Source: JBAXEO01 sp963789515 (lineage in GTDB: Bacteria; Actinomycetota; Coriobacteriia; Anaerosomatales; JAAXUF01). Taken from it: a stretch of 64,000 nt of DNA. The stretch covers positions 1-64,000 of the forward strand of contig CAWBKW010000006.1 in NCBI GenBank assembly GCA_963789515.1. Reading direction: 5' to 3'. Shown here piece after piece: positions 43,602-51,703 of the stretch. Made by a program: the position numbers and the translations under genes. The notes below the pieces were generated by a model that searched no databases, was not told where the DNA came from, and saw nothing but the letters and a program-made list of their open reading frames with translations. Within the stretch, counting starts at the first letter, position 1, and each line of letters starts with the position of its first letter.

Positions 43602-43991
43602 TCAGTCCTCGCGCGGAGGGAAGCCCCCATGATCCGGTCCGCCCCAGAAACCCGTGGCGCTCGTTCCGTTCGGCGAGTCAACAAGGGAGTCTGCGGCGTC
43701 ATCGCCCATCGCCTCAAGGATGTGCGGGATCTCCTCGGCGGGAAACGCCTCGAGCCGCAGCCCCTCCTTCTCGTCCTCCTCGATCAGCGCCTTCTGGTGC
43801 CCCCACAGCTCGCCCTCATCCGCGCCAACGACTTGGGATTCCCCCGCGGTGTCGACGACGGGCGGTTCGACGGCTGTCGCGTCACTCGCCACCGAGAGGT
43901 CCTCGCCGTAGTCGGCGGGAACGTCATCGACGGTGCCCGGAACGCCTGAACTGGTTGGATCCGGATCGCTTGTGTAGTCATCGGGACTCAT
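43602..43991 (-). CDS. Acidic hypothetical protein
   Basis: 129 residues from the ATG at 43991 (AAGGCGG upstream). The first ~60 residues are Asp/Ser/Pro/Thr-rich and probably disordered; the middle has 'LWGHQKALIEEDEKEGLRLEAFPAEEI', a predicted helix, and the end is Gly-rich. The protein is very acidic with no membrane segment. No known family. It precedes the KimA-type gene on the same strand by ~100 bp and is divergent from the OFA transporter. Confidence 0.65.
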   Translation of the reverse strand: MSPDDYTSDPDPTSSGVPGTVDDVPADYGEDLSVASDATAVEPPVVDTAGESQVVGADEGELWGHQKALIEEDEKEGLRLEAFPAEEIPHILEAMGDDAADSLVDSPNGTSATGFWGGPDHGGFPPRED

Positions 43992-44236
43992 GTCATCCGC
44001 CTTCTGGTCTGCGCGATCTCGAGTTACTTGCGGGCTGTGCCTACCCCGATTGTCCCCAAGCGGCATGCGCCGTTCACACGCGCCTACCGACCACCTGCCG
44101 ACGATTCGTGCCATTCGCGCCAGCTTCGCAGCGTGCTTCAGCGGGTGCGGCGCATGCTCTTGCCATGTCGAGACACCCGGCCGACCGGCACAGTTCGGTC
44201 CGGGACGAACCGGGGGACCGGGAAGGAGTGGTTGGT

Positions 44237-45764
44237 ATGGCTGAACAGACGGCGTCGTCGTCGAATAGCAGGGGGTGGATCGTTACCATCGCGGGCTTGT
44301 GCATCAACCTCGCGCTGGGCGTGCTCTACACGTGGAGCATCTTCACCGCACGATTCACTACGGTCGTCACGTATGGCGCCAGCGGCACCGTTGTGAAGGC
44401 CGGGGACGCAGGAGCGGTAGCCATCAAGGCCGGTGACGCCGCTCTCTACGGCATCAAGGTGCCTGCGGCCGCTGCCGGCAAGGTCTACGGCGCGACCGAC
44501 TTCGTCGGCCAGCTCGACAAGGTGACCGGCGTCTACAAGGTGTCGAAGGTTCCCGCCACGGCGTTCGCTGAGGGCGCGTTCAACTGGGCGGGCACGGACG
44601 CACTGCTGCCCTACGCGCTCGCCCTGCTGTTCTTCGGCCTCACGATGTCCGTCGCCGGTCGCCTGCAGGACCGCTACGGGCCCCGCCTCATCGCCTCGAT
44701 CGGCGGCGTGTTCGTTGGTATGGGCATGATCATCGGCGAGCTTTGCCGACTTCAGTCCGACCGGTAACCACCTGCCGCTCGTCGGCGGCTTCGGCATCCT
44801 GACCGGCATCGGTATCGGCCTCGCCTATGCATGCGCCACACCGGCAGCGGTCAAGTGGTTCCACCCGAGCAAGCGCGGCCTCATCGCCGGCCTCGTGGTC
44901 GCCGGATTCGGCCTCGCCTCGGTCTACACCGCCCCTCTCACGACTCAGCTCATCGCAGGCTCGGGCGTGTCCCTCACCTTCCGTACGCTCGGCATTGCGT
45001 TCTTCATCTCGATCATCCTCTTCGCGCAGCTCCTGAAGAACCCGCCCGCGGGCTATGAGCCACCGGTGCCGCCGAACTTCAAGCCGCCGAAGAGCGCTGC
45101 TGCTTCCGTCGCCCTCAAGCGCGTGGACTACACGTGGCAGCAGATGATCAAGACTCCGCAGTTCTACAGCCTGTGGTTCATGTACGCCTTCGCTGCCTTC
45201 GCCGGCCTCATGATGATCGGCGTCATCGCGAAGGTCGCCCCGCTGCAACTCTCGGCGGCCGACTTCTCGAAGATGGCCCTGACCGGTCTGCTCGCCGGTG
45301 CGTCCCTCCTGGTCGTCGCGCTCGCTATCGGCAACGGCGCAGGTCGCCCGATCTTCGGTATCATCTCCGACAAGATCGGCCGGGTGCCTTCGATGATCAT
45401 CGCCTTCCTGTCGCAGGCCGCGCTCGTGGGCTTCCTACTCCCGAACGCGCACTCGCTCAACCTCCTGCTCCTCTGGTCGATGCTCATCGGCGCCATGTAC
45501 GGTGCCTGCCTGACCCTGTTCCCGGCAGCGACCTACGACTTCTTCGGGACGAAGAACGGCGGCGTGAACTATGGCCTCGTCTTCTCCGCCTGGGGCGTCG
45601 GTGGCGCACTCGGCAACTACGCGATCGGCTGGATCTACGACCTCTCCGGCAAGACTAGCTTCAACAACGCGTACTACCTGGCTGCCGGCCTGCTCGTGGT
45701 CGCCGCGATCCTGGCCTTCACGGTCAAGCCACCGCATCACGCCATGGAGGCTGACGCTGCGTAG
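44237..45764 (+). CDS. OFA-family MFS transporter, frameshifted, with a large first loop
   Basis: Major-facilitator carrier related to oxalate:formate antiporter. GGAAGGAG lies eight bases before the ATG. TM1 'GLCINLALGVLYTWSIF' and TM2 'LLPYALALLFFGLTMSVAG' flank a loop of ~85 residues, whereas the family normally has a short one. 'GRLQDRYGPR' is the cytoplasmic motif A. At about 44738-44742 one extra base breaks 'GMIIG' from 'SFADFSPTGNHLPLVGGFGILTG'; the rest runs to TAG at 45764, including 'ATPAAVKWFHPSKRGL'. Corrected length ~508. A terminator follows. It probably carries small carboxylates. Confidence 0.87.
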
Positions 45765-45792
45765 CGTTCTCTGGCATCTCGATCAAACCACC

Positions 45793-45827
45793 GAAGGGCC
45801 CCGCAGATGCGGGGCCCTTCCTCTTGT
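45793..45827 (+). terminator. Intrinsic terminator of the OFA transporter gene
   Basis: 12-bp stem GAAGGGCCCCGC/GCGGGGCCCTTC with AGAT loop, followed by CTCTTGTT. Confidence 0.88.
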
Positions 45828-45945
45828 TCCGATCTACGTCGCTCATGGTCGCTGCCCGCCGCTCGCCGATGGGTGCCCGGAATCTCTCAAGGAGTCGCTC
45901 GTCACGGCCGATAGTGCCGAAACGGGGGATTGATCCGGGGGCGAG

Positions 45946-46515
45946 ATGGGGTTCAACGTGTCTACTCACCAGAGAATGCTTGGCGACCGCACGAACGCGA
46001 CCCGGCAACGGTGGTCGATGTTTGGGCTGATCCTGGCTGTCATGCTTGTAGCTCCGGCATTCGAGCGCACCGAGCCCCAGAGCATCCGGGTGGGCGCCGA
46101 GGCGGCCCTTGCGTCTGCGGCGGCTACCGTCTCGGGTGCCGCGTACACCGAACACCCTGACAGGGTCACCAAGGCGTCCTTCAGCGACCTCTGGGTCACT
46201 TCGGCGGGCCCGTCCTGGAGGCATGAGGTCCAATGCGTCGAGCCTCCCGCGGGCGTTACCGCAGGGGAGCTGTTGGCCGTCGATCTCCGCGCGGTCGACC
46301 CGCGCGGCAAGCCTCTGGGTAACGCCCTCGTCGAGATGACCTGGGAGCTACCGGGAGAGACTTACCGCGTGTCTGGCCGCACCAGCCCACTCGGAAGAAT
46401 GACCAGTCGGCATGTTCTCCCCTCGGGATGCAAGGGCAGACGGTGCATCGTGGCCGTACGCGTCACGAGAGACCAGCTCGAGGGTCTGGCCTACTGCGCC
46501 TTCGTGCCCAACTAG
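45946..46515 (+). CDS. Secreted/anchored hypothetical protein
   Basis: 189 residues starting at ATG 45946 (GGGGGCGAG upstream; ATG 45976 is an alternative). An internal signal-anchor-like helix 'MFGLILAVMLVAPAF' follows ~24 polar residues. The exported part has four cysteines in pairs and a beta-rich Ig-like or carboxypeptidase-regulatory-like domain ('LLAVDLRAVDPRGKPLGNALVEMTWEL', 'SPLGRMTSRHVL'). No catalytic motif. Possibly a cell-wall protein; function unknown. Confidence 0.65.
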   Translation: MGFNVSTHQRMLGDRTNATRQRWSMFGLILAVMLVAPAFERTEPQSIRVGAEAALASAAATVSGAAYTEHPDRVTKASFSDLWVTSAGPSWRHEVQCVEPPAGVTAGELLAVDLRAVDPRGKPLGNALVEMTWELPGETYRVSGRTSPLGRMTSRHVLPSGCKGRRCIVAVRVTRDQLEGLAYCAFVPN

Positions 46516-46611
46516 GTCGACCCGGTGACCTGACTCGTGGCCCCGCGGGCTGAGCCACTAGGAGTCAGCGAAACGCTCCTTCGCTCCGAACCGACTCCGT
46601 GTTGGCACCAG

Positions 46612-46652
46612 CCAAGAAGAACAGGTCAGGAGCCCCATCGGCCCCTGACCTG
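46612..46652 (-). terminator. Terminator of tRNA-Ala
   Basis: On the minus strand CAGGTCAGG pairs with CCTGACCTG (46652-46644 / 46630-46622), followed by TTCTTCTTGG. It lies ten bases past the CCA end of the tRNA. Confidence 0.8.
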
Positions 46653-46661
46653 CGTATTCAC

Positions 46662-46737
46662 TGGTGGAGACGAAGGGGCTCGAACCCTCGACCCCCGGCT
46701 TGCAAAGCCGGTGCTCTCCCAACTGAGCTACGTCCCC
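46662..46737 (-). tRNA. tRNA-Ala (anticodon TGC)
   Basis: 76-nt tRNA reading GGGGACGTAGC at the 5' end. D-arm CTCAGTTGGGAGAG, anticodon stem-loop CCGGC-TTTGCAA-GCCGG with TGC, T-arm GAGGGTTCGAGCCCC, acceptor CGTCTCC and an encoded CCA. All four arms pair. Confidence 0.97.
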
Positions 46738-46800
46738 GTGCGCGGGAGAGTATAGCATCGAGCCTCGCCGTGTCACTCTGCCCCAGCGAAGGTGACGACG

Positions 46801-48009
46801 CTACGCGATCACATCGCCGCTCTCGAGGTGCAGCGACGTGGGTGACGGCTCGTCGCCCGTAGCCCAAGGGAAGACGACGGCGAGCAGCGGCGGGACGACG
46901 ACGGTGGTCACCACGACCACGAAGACGATCATCCCGTAGGTCGCCGAGCCGATCACGCCCATCGCGAGGCCGGTCGACGCCACGATGAGCCCGACTTCCC
47001 CGCGCGGCACCATACCGACACCGATGGCGACCATACGCCGCCAGCCCATGCCGGCCGCACCTAGCCCGCAGCCCAGGACCTTCGTGGCGATCGCGATGGC
47101 AGCGAGCGCCAGGCCCGGCAGCAGGATCGCGGGCGAGCCGAACAGCGAGAGTTGGACTTGCATGCCGGTCACGACGAAGAAGTACGGAACGAGCCACTCG
47201 TAGAGCGGCCTCGTCTGCTTCACCAGCTCCCAGCGGTCCTCGGTCTCGGCGAACATCATCCCGGCGAAGAAGGCGCCGACGATCCCTGCCAGCCCGATCG
47301 TCTCGGAGAGCGCCGCCATCGCGAGCATCACGATGAGGGCGACCACGAATCCGGCGTTGGGAATCTTGAGCCGGTCGAGCCAGTGCGAGTGACGCTTGAC
47401 CAGTTTGGGTGCGATCCACATCTCGAACCCCACGAACAGGATCACCTGAGCCACCAGGATGCCGAGATGCCCCATGTCGACGCCGTCGCGCGACGCGCCT
47501 ACTACAAGTGAGAGCACCAGCATGCCCAGAACGTCGTCGATGACGGCTGCGGCGAGGATGATCCGCGCCTCGGTGGTCGTCAGGAAGCCTCTGTCGGCGA
47601 GCACGCGGGCGGTTATCCCGACCGAGGTTGCGACGAGCGCCGTGCCGATGAACATCGCCTCGGGGCGCCCGTAGCCCAGCGTCATCCCGAACGCGTAACC
47701 GCAGGCGAGCGGAAGGACGATCCCGACCGCGCCTACCACGAACGCGCGGCCTCCGACCTTGAAGAGCTCGGACGGGCGCGTCTCCAGACCGACCACGAAC
47801 ATGAGCACGATCACGCCCATCGTGGCTACGGTGGAGAGGGTCGCTGAAGGCGCGACCCATCGCAGCAGTCCCGGGCCGATGATGATGCCCGCCATCAGCT
47901 CGCCGATCACTGCCGGCTGCTTGAGCCGCTCGAAGACCTCACCCATGAACTTGCCGGCCGCGAATACCACCAGCAGGCTCAGCAGGACTCTCGATGTCTC
48001 GGTCGCCAT
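46801..48009 (-). CDS. Cation:proton antiporter (CPA2, Na+/H+ or K+/H+)
   Basis: 402 residues from ATG 48009, with about twelve helices. Family landmarks: 'QPAVIGELMAGIIIGP' near the start, and 'ILAAAVIDDVLGMLVL' with the paired Asp of electrogenic antiporters. No RCK or TrkA_N tail is fused, so the RCK proteins at 40-41.6 kb could in principle regulate it, but that is speculation. Likely Na+/H+ exchange in pH or salt homeostasis. The 64 bp downstream lead to the tRNA. Confidence 0.9.
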   Translation of the reverse strand: MATETSRVLLSLLVVFAAGKFMGEVFERLKQPAVIGELMAGIIIGPGLLRWVAPSATLSTVATMGVIVLMFVVGLETRPSELFKVGGRAFVVGAVGIVLPLACGYAFGMTLGYGRPEAMFIGTALVATSVGITARVLADRGFLTTTEARIILAAAVIDDVLGMLVLSLVVGASRDGVDMGHLGILVAQVILFVGFEMWIAPKLVKRHSHWLDRLKIPNAGFVVALIVMLAMAALSETIGLAGIVGAFFAGMMFAETEDRWELVKQTRPLYEWLVPYFFVVTGMQVQLSLFGSPAILLPGLALAAIAIATKVLGCGLGAAGMGWRRMVAIGVGMVPRGEVGLIVASTGLAMGVIGSATYGMIVFVVVVTTVVVPPLLAVVFPWATGDEPSPTSLHLESGDVIA

Positions 48010-48317
48010 GATTCTCGTCCTCAACTCGGCTACGCGTACAAACACCCTAGCCGCGAAGTGTTTCCGCCTGATTACTGGGGGCGAAACGTCTTGCTCGAAC
48101 GGGCGCCGAAGCCGCAATTCAAGTTTCACGCGCCTTTCTTGCCGACGAAACGACCCCGAAATGTGCCGCCCCTACGGTGTTATCTGCGGCATTTCCGAAT
48201 GGCCGCCTCGGAAGGAGCGCACCTTCCGAGAATCGCCGTCCAATGACGTACGGCGCCTGGTACCCCCCGAAAATGACCCGCCGGCGCGGGTCAGCACCCT
48301 TCAAGGAGGTGTGGGCG
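48010..48317. other. Intergenic region upstream of amt
   Basis: 308 bp between the divergent antiporter and amt genes. No coding frame with family features and no sigma-54 -24/-12 pair could be found. The 3' end has the AAGGAGG site of amt (48304-48310); a TTATCT at ~48180 is a weak -10 candidate. Confidence 0.5.
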
Positions 48318-49932
48318 TTGAAGACGTTAGTGACGAAGTTCTTCGATCCATCTGCGATCACCGGCCAGTGGCCGAGGATCCTCAAGCGTTCTGCTGTCCG
48401 TACTGCGATTCTCACGGTCGTGGCACTCGTGCTCCTGACCGGCCTCGCGGTCGCGGGAGATCCCACCGGCGCCGCCACTGGTGACATCACCGTGATCACC
48501 GCCGCAACGCCGGGTCAGCCGACCACCGCTGAGCTCGGCGCGGCGCTCGGGCACCTGACCATCGGCGTGAACATGTTCTTCGTGATCGTCGGCGTGTGTC
48601 TGATCTTCTTCATGCAGGCAGGCTTCATGCTCGTTGAGACGGGCTTCTGCCGCTCCAAGAACGCCGCGCACGTCGCCATGACGAACTTCATCGTCTTTGG
48701 CGTTGGCGCACTGGTCTACTGGATGGTCGGTTTCGCAATCCAGTTCGGTGGCTTCGGCAAGATCGGCCTTCTGGGCGGCGTAGAGCCGCTCGACAAGATC
48801 GATCGCTGCTGCTCCCGGTTGGGGCCTCTTCTCCTACAAGGGCTTCATGCTCGGGACGCTCGGCGACGGCACGCTCGACGTCGGAATTTTCGCGTTCTTC
48901 CTCTTCCAGCTCGTGTTCATGGATACTGCCGCCACGATCGTCACGGGTGCCATGGCCGAGCGCTGGAAGTTCTCGGCGTTCATTCCCATGGGTGTCTTCA
49001 TGGCCGCAGTGGTCTACCCGATCTATGGCATGTGGATCTGGGGCGGCGGCTGGCTGTCGCAGATGGGCACCACCCTCGGCCTCGGCCACGGCGCACTGGA
49101 CTTCGCGGGCTCGTCGGTAGTCCATATGGTCGGTGGGTTCTCGGCACTGGCGGGCGCAATCGTGATCGGACCCCGCATCGGCAAGTTCAAGAAGGACGGA
49201 ACCCCGGTCGCTATCCCCGGCCATCACCTCCCGATGGCCATCCTGGGTACGATCATCCTGTTCTTCGGGTGGTTCGGCTTCAACGGCATGTCAACCTTGG
49301 CCGCCGGTGACCTGCGCTTCTCCGTAATAATCGCCAACACGCTGCTCGCCGGGTGTGCCGGCATGATGACCGGCATGTTCCTGGTGTGGAAGCTCTGGGG
49401 CAAGCCCGATCCCTCGATGGCGGTCAACGGCTCGCTTGCGGGCCTCGTGGCCATCACCGCTCCCTGCGCCTTCGTCGCCCCGTGGGCAGCGATCGTCATC
49501 GGCGGTATCGCCGGTCTCCTGGTTGTCGGCTCGGTCATCTTTATCGAGCGTGTCATGAAGGTTGACGACCCGGTGGGCGCATCTTCGGTCCACGGCGTGA
49601 ACGGCGCGTGGGGCATGATCGCCCTCGGCCTCTTCGCCGACGGCACCTACGGCGCCGGCTTCAACGGCATCGCCGAGAACGTCACAGGCCTGTTCTACGG
49701 AGGCGGCGCCGGCCAGCTCATCGCGCAGCTCATCGCTGTCGTGGTCTGCGCTGCGTGGGCATTCGGCCTCTTCTACCTGTTCTTCAGGGCGCAGAAGGCG
49801 ATCATGGGCCTGCGCTCCTCTGAGACCGACGAGATCGCCGGCCTGGACGCCACTGAGATGGGCGTGCTCGCCTATCCCGACTTCGTAAACACCAGCCCTG
49901 TCACTGATGGAGCCGATGGAGGTGCACGCTAA
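48318..49932 (+). CDS. amt: Ammonium transporter, frameshifted
   Basis: Amt/Rh-type channel starting at TTG 48318, seven bases after AAGGAGG. A short cytosolic start and one signal-like helix precede 'LGHLTIGVNMFFVIVGVCLIFFMQAG', then 'GFMLVETGFCRSKNAAHVAMTNF'. Near 48805-48815, in a CTGCTGCTCCC tract, one extra base breaks the frame; it resumes 'GWGLFSYKGFM'. Later motifs: 'DTAATIVTGAMAER', 'LDFAGSSVVHMVGG' (Asp and His of the pore), 'FGWFGFNGMST' and 'SSVHGVNGAWGMIALGLFA' (second pore His). Corrected length ~537 residues, longer than AmtB because of the N-terminal part. It conducts ammonium; PII encoded next binds and blocks it. Confidence 0.9.
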
Positions 49933-50271
49933 ATGAAGAAGGTAGAAGCCATCGTTCGGCCCGAGCGGCTGGACGCGGTCAAGGAGGCCGTCATCGGCCT
50001 CGGCCACAAGGGTCTGACCGTGACTGAGGTGAAGGGCCACGGTATCCAGGGCGGTATCTCTCAGCACTGGCGTGGCGCGGAGTACGTCATCGACCTGCTC
50101 CCCAAGGTCTCTCTGGTCGCAGTGGTCAACGACCACGAGGTCGAGGAGCTCGTTACGGCCATCACCAAAGCCGCGCGAACCGACCGGATCGGTGACGGTA
50201 AGATCTTCGTCTCAACGATTGAAGAGGTCTACCGTGTCCGTACCGGTGAGAGCGGTCCCGACGCGCTGTAG
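49933..50271 (+). CDS. glnK: PII nitrogen regulatory protein
   Basis: 112 residues, directly after the amt TAA (no gap), the classical amt-glnK order. Landmarks: 'VEAIVRPERLDAVKEA', T-loop GHGIQGG...HWRGAEY with Gln39 and Tyr51 (the uridylylation/adenylylation site) kept but Arg38 replaced by Ile and Lys40 by Gly, and C-terminal 'TDRIGDGKIFVSTIEEV' (B and C loops with ATP-binding residues). It binds 2-oxoglutarate/ATP/ADP and gates the ammonium channel. The changed T-loop base may alter partner contacts. Terminator follows at 50313. Confidence 0.94.
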   Translation: MKKVEAIVRPERLDAVKEAVIGLGHKGLTVTEVKGHGIQGGISQHWRGAEYVIDLLPKVSLVAVVNDHEVEELVTAITKAARTDRIGDGKIFVSTIEEVYRVRTGESGPDAL

Positions 50272-50312
50272 GACCTCCGCCCTCGTGGCGAAGACCTCGC
50301 TCCCGGAAGAAC

Positions 50313-50347
50313 AGAAGCGGGTCCCGAAAGGGGCCCGCTTCTTGATT
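50313..50347 (+). terminator. Terminator of amt-glnK
   Basis: Stem AGAAGCGGG(T)CCC / GGG(G)CCCGCTTCT with GAAA loop, followed by TTGATT on the plus strand; GTTCTTCC on the minus strand makes it usable in both directions. Confidence 0.8.
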
Positions 50348-50424
50348 GTCGGTTAGGTGCAAGATACCGGTATGTACCTGCCAGGAGTGACCGGGATGGC
50401 CTTCGCACCGTCCGAGGTACCCCT

Positions 50425-50588
50425 CTAGGGGGCTATCCAGAAGGAGTATCGGCCGACCTTGGCGTTCGCGGCCACATCCTCGGTGTTCCAGGGACTTATG
50501 CCCGACTCTCAGGCTTGATGGTACCGACGCGCCCGAGGCCTTCATCTGCCATCCCGGACAGATCATCCTGCTCTGAAACGCTTTCCAC
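50425..50588 (-). CDS. Candidate small protein (~54 residues), frameshifted
   Basis: Not a family I know. Downstream of AAGGAGG on the minus strand, a GTG (50588) opens a frame containing 'QDDLSGMADEGLGRVG' and 'TIKPES'. An adjacent frame then reads 'SGISPWNTEDVAANAKVGRY' followed by 'SFWIAP' and TAG at 50427-50425. The two halves join with one missing base near 50500. Composition and the Trp/Pro-rich end look protein-like, and a TATAGT hexamer sits ~70 bp upstream. It might instead be non-coding RNA. Spacing from the ribosome-binding site to GTG is long (14). Confidence 0.4.
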
Positions 50589-50693
50589 CTTCAGTAGTAG
50601 TTCCTCCTTACTGACGGCTGTGGACGCCGAGCAGACGTCCTTGAAGGCGACTATACCCCCGTCCGCCCGCGAATGGCAGGCACAGCCCCGATG

Positions 50694-50725
50694 AAACGAC
50701 GAGCGGCCCCGTTCGGGGGCCGCTC
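50694..50725 (-). terminator. Terminator after the rhodanese-thioredoxin gene
   Basis: Perfect 10-bp stem GAGCGGCCCC/GGGGCCGCTC (50701-50710 with 50716-50725) and 5-nt loop, then GTCGTTTC on the minus strand. Confidence 0.75.
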
Positions 50726-50760
50726 GGTAGGAACTGGGCGACGAACGTTCATTTCGCCAA

Positions 50761-51528
50761 CTACTTCAGTGCGTCGAGGGCCTGCCTCATATCGGCCTCG
50801 GAGGTCTCTCCCACCTTCTGGGTCGAGACGCTCCCGTCCTTGTTGATGAAGACGAACGTCGGAACGTACTTGGCGTTGAACTGACCCATGAGCTCGTTGC
50901 CCTCAGCGCTGTTGTCAACGTCGTAGAGCTTGAACTCGACCTTACCTTCGTACTCCTTCTTTAGCCTGTCGACCACAGGCTTCATCGCTTTGCAGCTTGG
51001 TCACCAACCGGTGTAGAACTCGTACATCACCGGTGTGGCGCTCGGCTTGACCGACGCAGTGCTCGGCGCGGCCGAGGAACCACCCCCCTGCTCCAGCGAG
51101 CCGGTCCAGGCGACGATTCCCTTGTCGAAGTGCAGGATCTTGGTGAAGCCGGCCTGCTCGAGCATCGAGACCGCCTCGGCGGAACGTGAACCGGTCTGAC
51201 AGTAGACGAGCACCGGAGCGTTCTTGTCCCACTGGGATGAGACGGACTGGAACTGGTCGAGCGGCACGTTCTGTGCGCCCGGCACGTGTCCGCCCTCGAA
51301 CTCGCCGACCGAGCGGACGTCAACGATCCGCACTCCGTCGGCAGCGGCCTTCTGGACGGCCTTGACGTCGACGACGGTGGTGCCTGCCGACGCCGGCTTG
51401 AGAGCGAAGAACGCGACGATCAGCAGCACGACTGCTACGACGATCCACGGAACGAACTTCATGACGCTCGCTGAGGGCGTTGCGGATGTCTTCTTCGCAC
51501 CCGTCTTGCCTTGAGGGGCTTTGCTCAT
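50761..51528 (-). CDS. Membrane-anchored rhodanese-thioredoxin, probable selenoprotein (in-frame UGA)
   Basis: 255 codons from the ATG at 51528 (GAGGAG upstream) if one UGA is read through. Order: basic start, membrane helix (~24-43), rhodanese domain (~50-145) with catalytic Cys110 in 'VYCQTGSRS', a Ser/Pro/Ala linker, then a thioredoxin domain ('VMYEFYTGW'). The next codon is TGA (51003-51001), followed in the same frame by PSCKAMKPVVDRL and a full thioredoxin end ('AKYVPTFVFINKDGS'). Thioredoxins have WCxxC; here the first Cys position is UGA (residue 176) and C179 is kept. A SECIS-like hairpin follows. The product probably contains selenocysteine and acts outside the membrane on thiol, persulfide or thiosulfate chemistry. 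A Cys-to-stop mutation is the alternative. Confidence 0.85.
50963..50981 (-). promoter_or_regulatory. Bacterial SECIS-like hairpin
   Basis: On the minus strand, AGCCTGT-GGTCG-ACAGGCT: a perfect 7-bp stem and a 5-nt loop, beginning 19 nt after the UGA at 51003-51001. The loop starts about 26 nt after the UGA. The loop GGUCG resembles the GGUCU loop of the E. coli fdhF SECIS that SelB binds. Position, stem and GG at the loop start meet the usual bacterial SECIS rules. Confidence 0.7.
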
Positions 51529-51565
51529 CGTGCGGGTCTCCTCACTAGGGCTTCGGTACCCATGC

Positions 51566-51595
51566 AATATACCCCATGGGGTATGTCGGGTGCAA
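51566..51595 (-). promoter_or_regulatory. Promoter with CsoR/CstR-type palindromic operator
   Basis: Perfect 16-bp palindrome ATACCCCATGGGGTAT at 51569-51584. On the minus strand TTGCAC (51595-51590) and TATATT (51571-51566), spaced 18 bp, flank and overlap it, so a bound protein would block the promoter. TACCCC...GGGGTA operators are typical of the CsoR/CstR/RcnR/FrmR family; CstR senses persulfide and controls rhodanese genes. No such regulator gene is in the window. Confidence 0.7.
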
Positions 51596-51703
51596 ACGGA
51601 CCGCGCGCGGGGCCTCGGTCGGGGATAATGACACATAGATTCCCAATCGCTTCAGAGCAAACCAATCGCCAAGTGCGGCACGCATCGACGTCGCGAGGAG
51701 CCC

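Noticed and set aside
44237..45764. Two separate transporter halves
   Set aside because: TM segments and the OFA family sequence continue across a one-base shift near 44740; one frameshifted gene is simpler.
48010..48317. Sigma-54 promoter for amt
   Set aside because: No GG-N10-GC -24/-12 element with acceptable spacing was found.
50344..50700. Structured non-coding RNA (tmRNA, RNase P, SRP, glutamine or TPP riboswitch)
   Set aside because: None of the conserved cores of these RNAs matched; a small frameshifted protein explains part of the stretch. A covariance search would settle it.
51001..51003. TGA as true stop of a rhodanese-only protein with a separate thioredoxin-like gene downstream
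   Set aside because: The downstream part would lack the first active-site Cys and a ribosome-binding site, and the thioredoxin fold begins before the TGA ('VMYEFYTGW').
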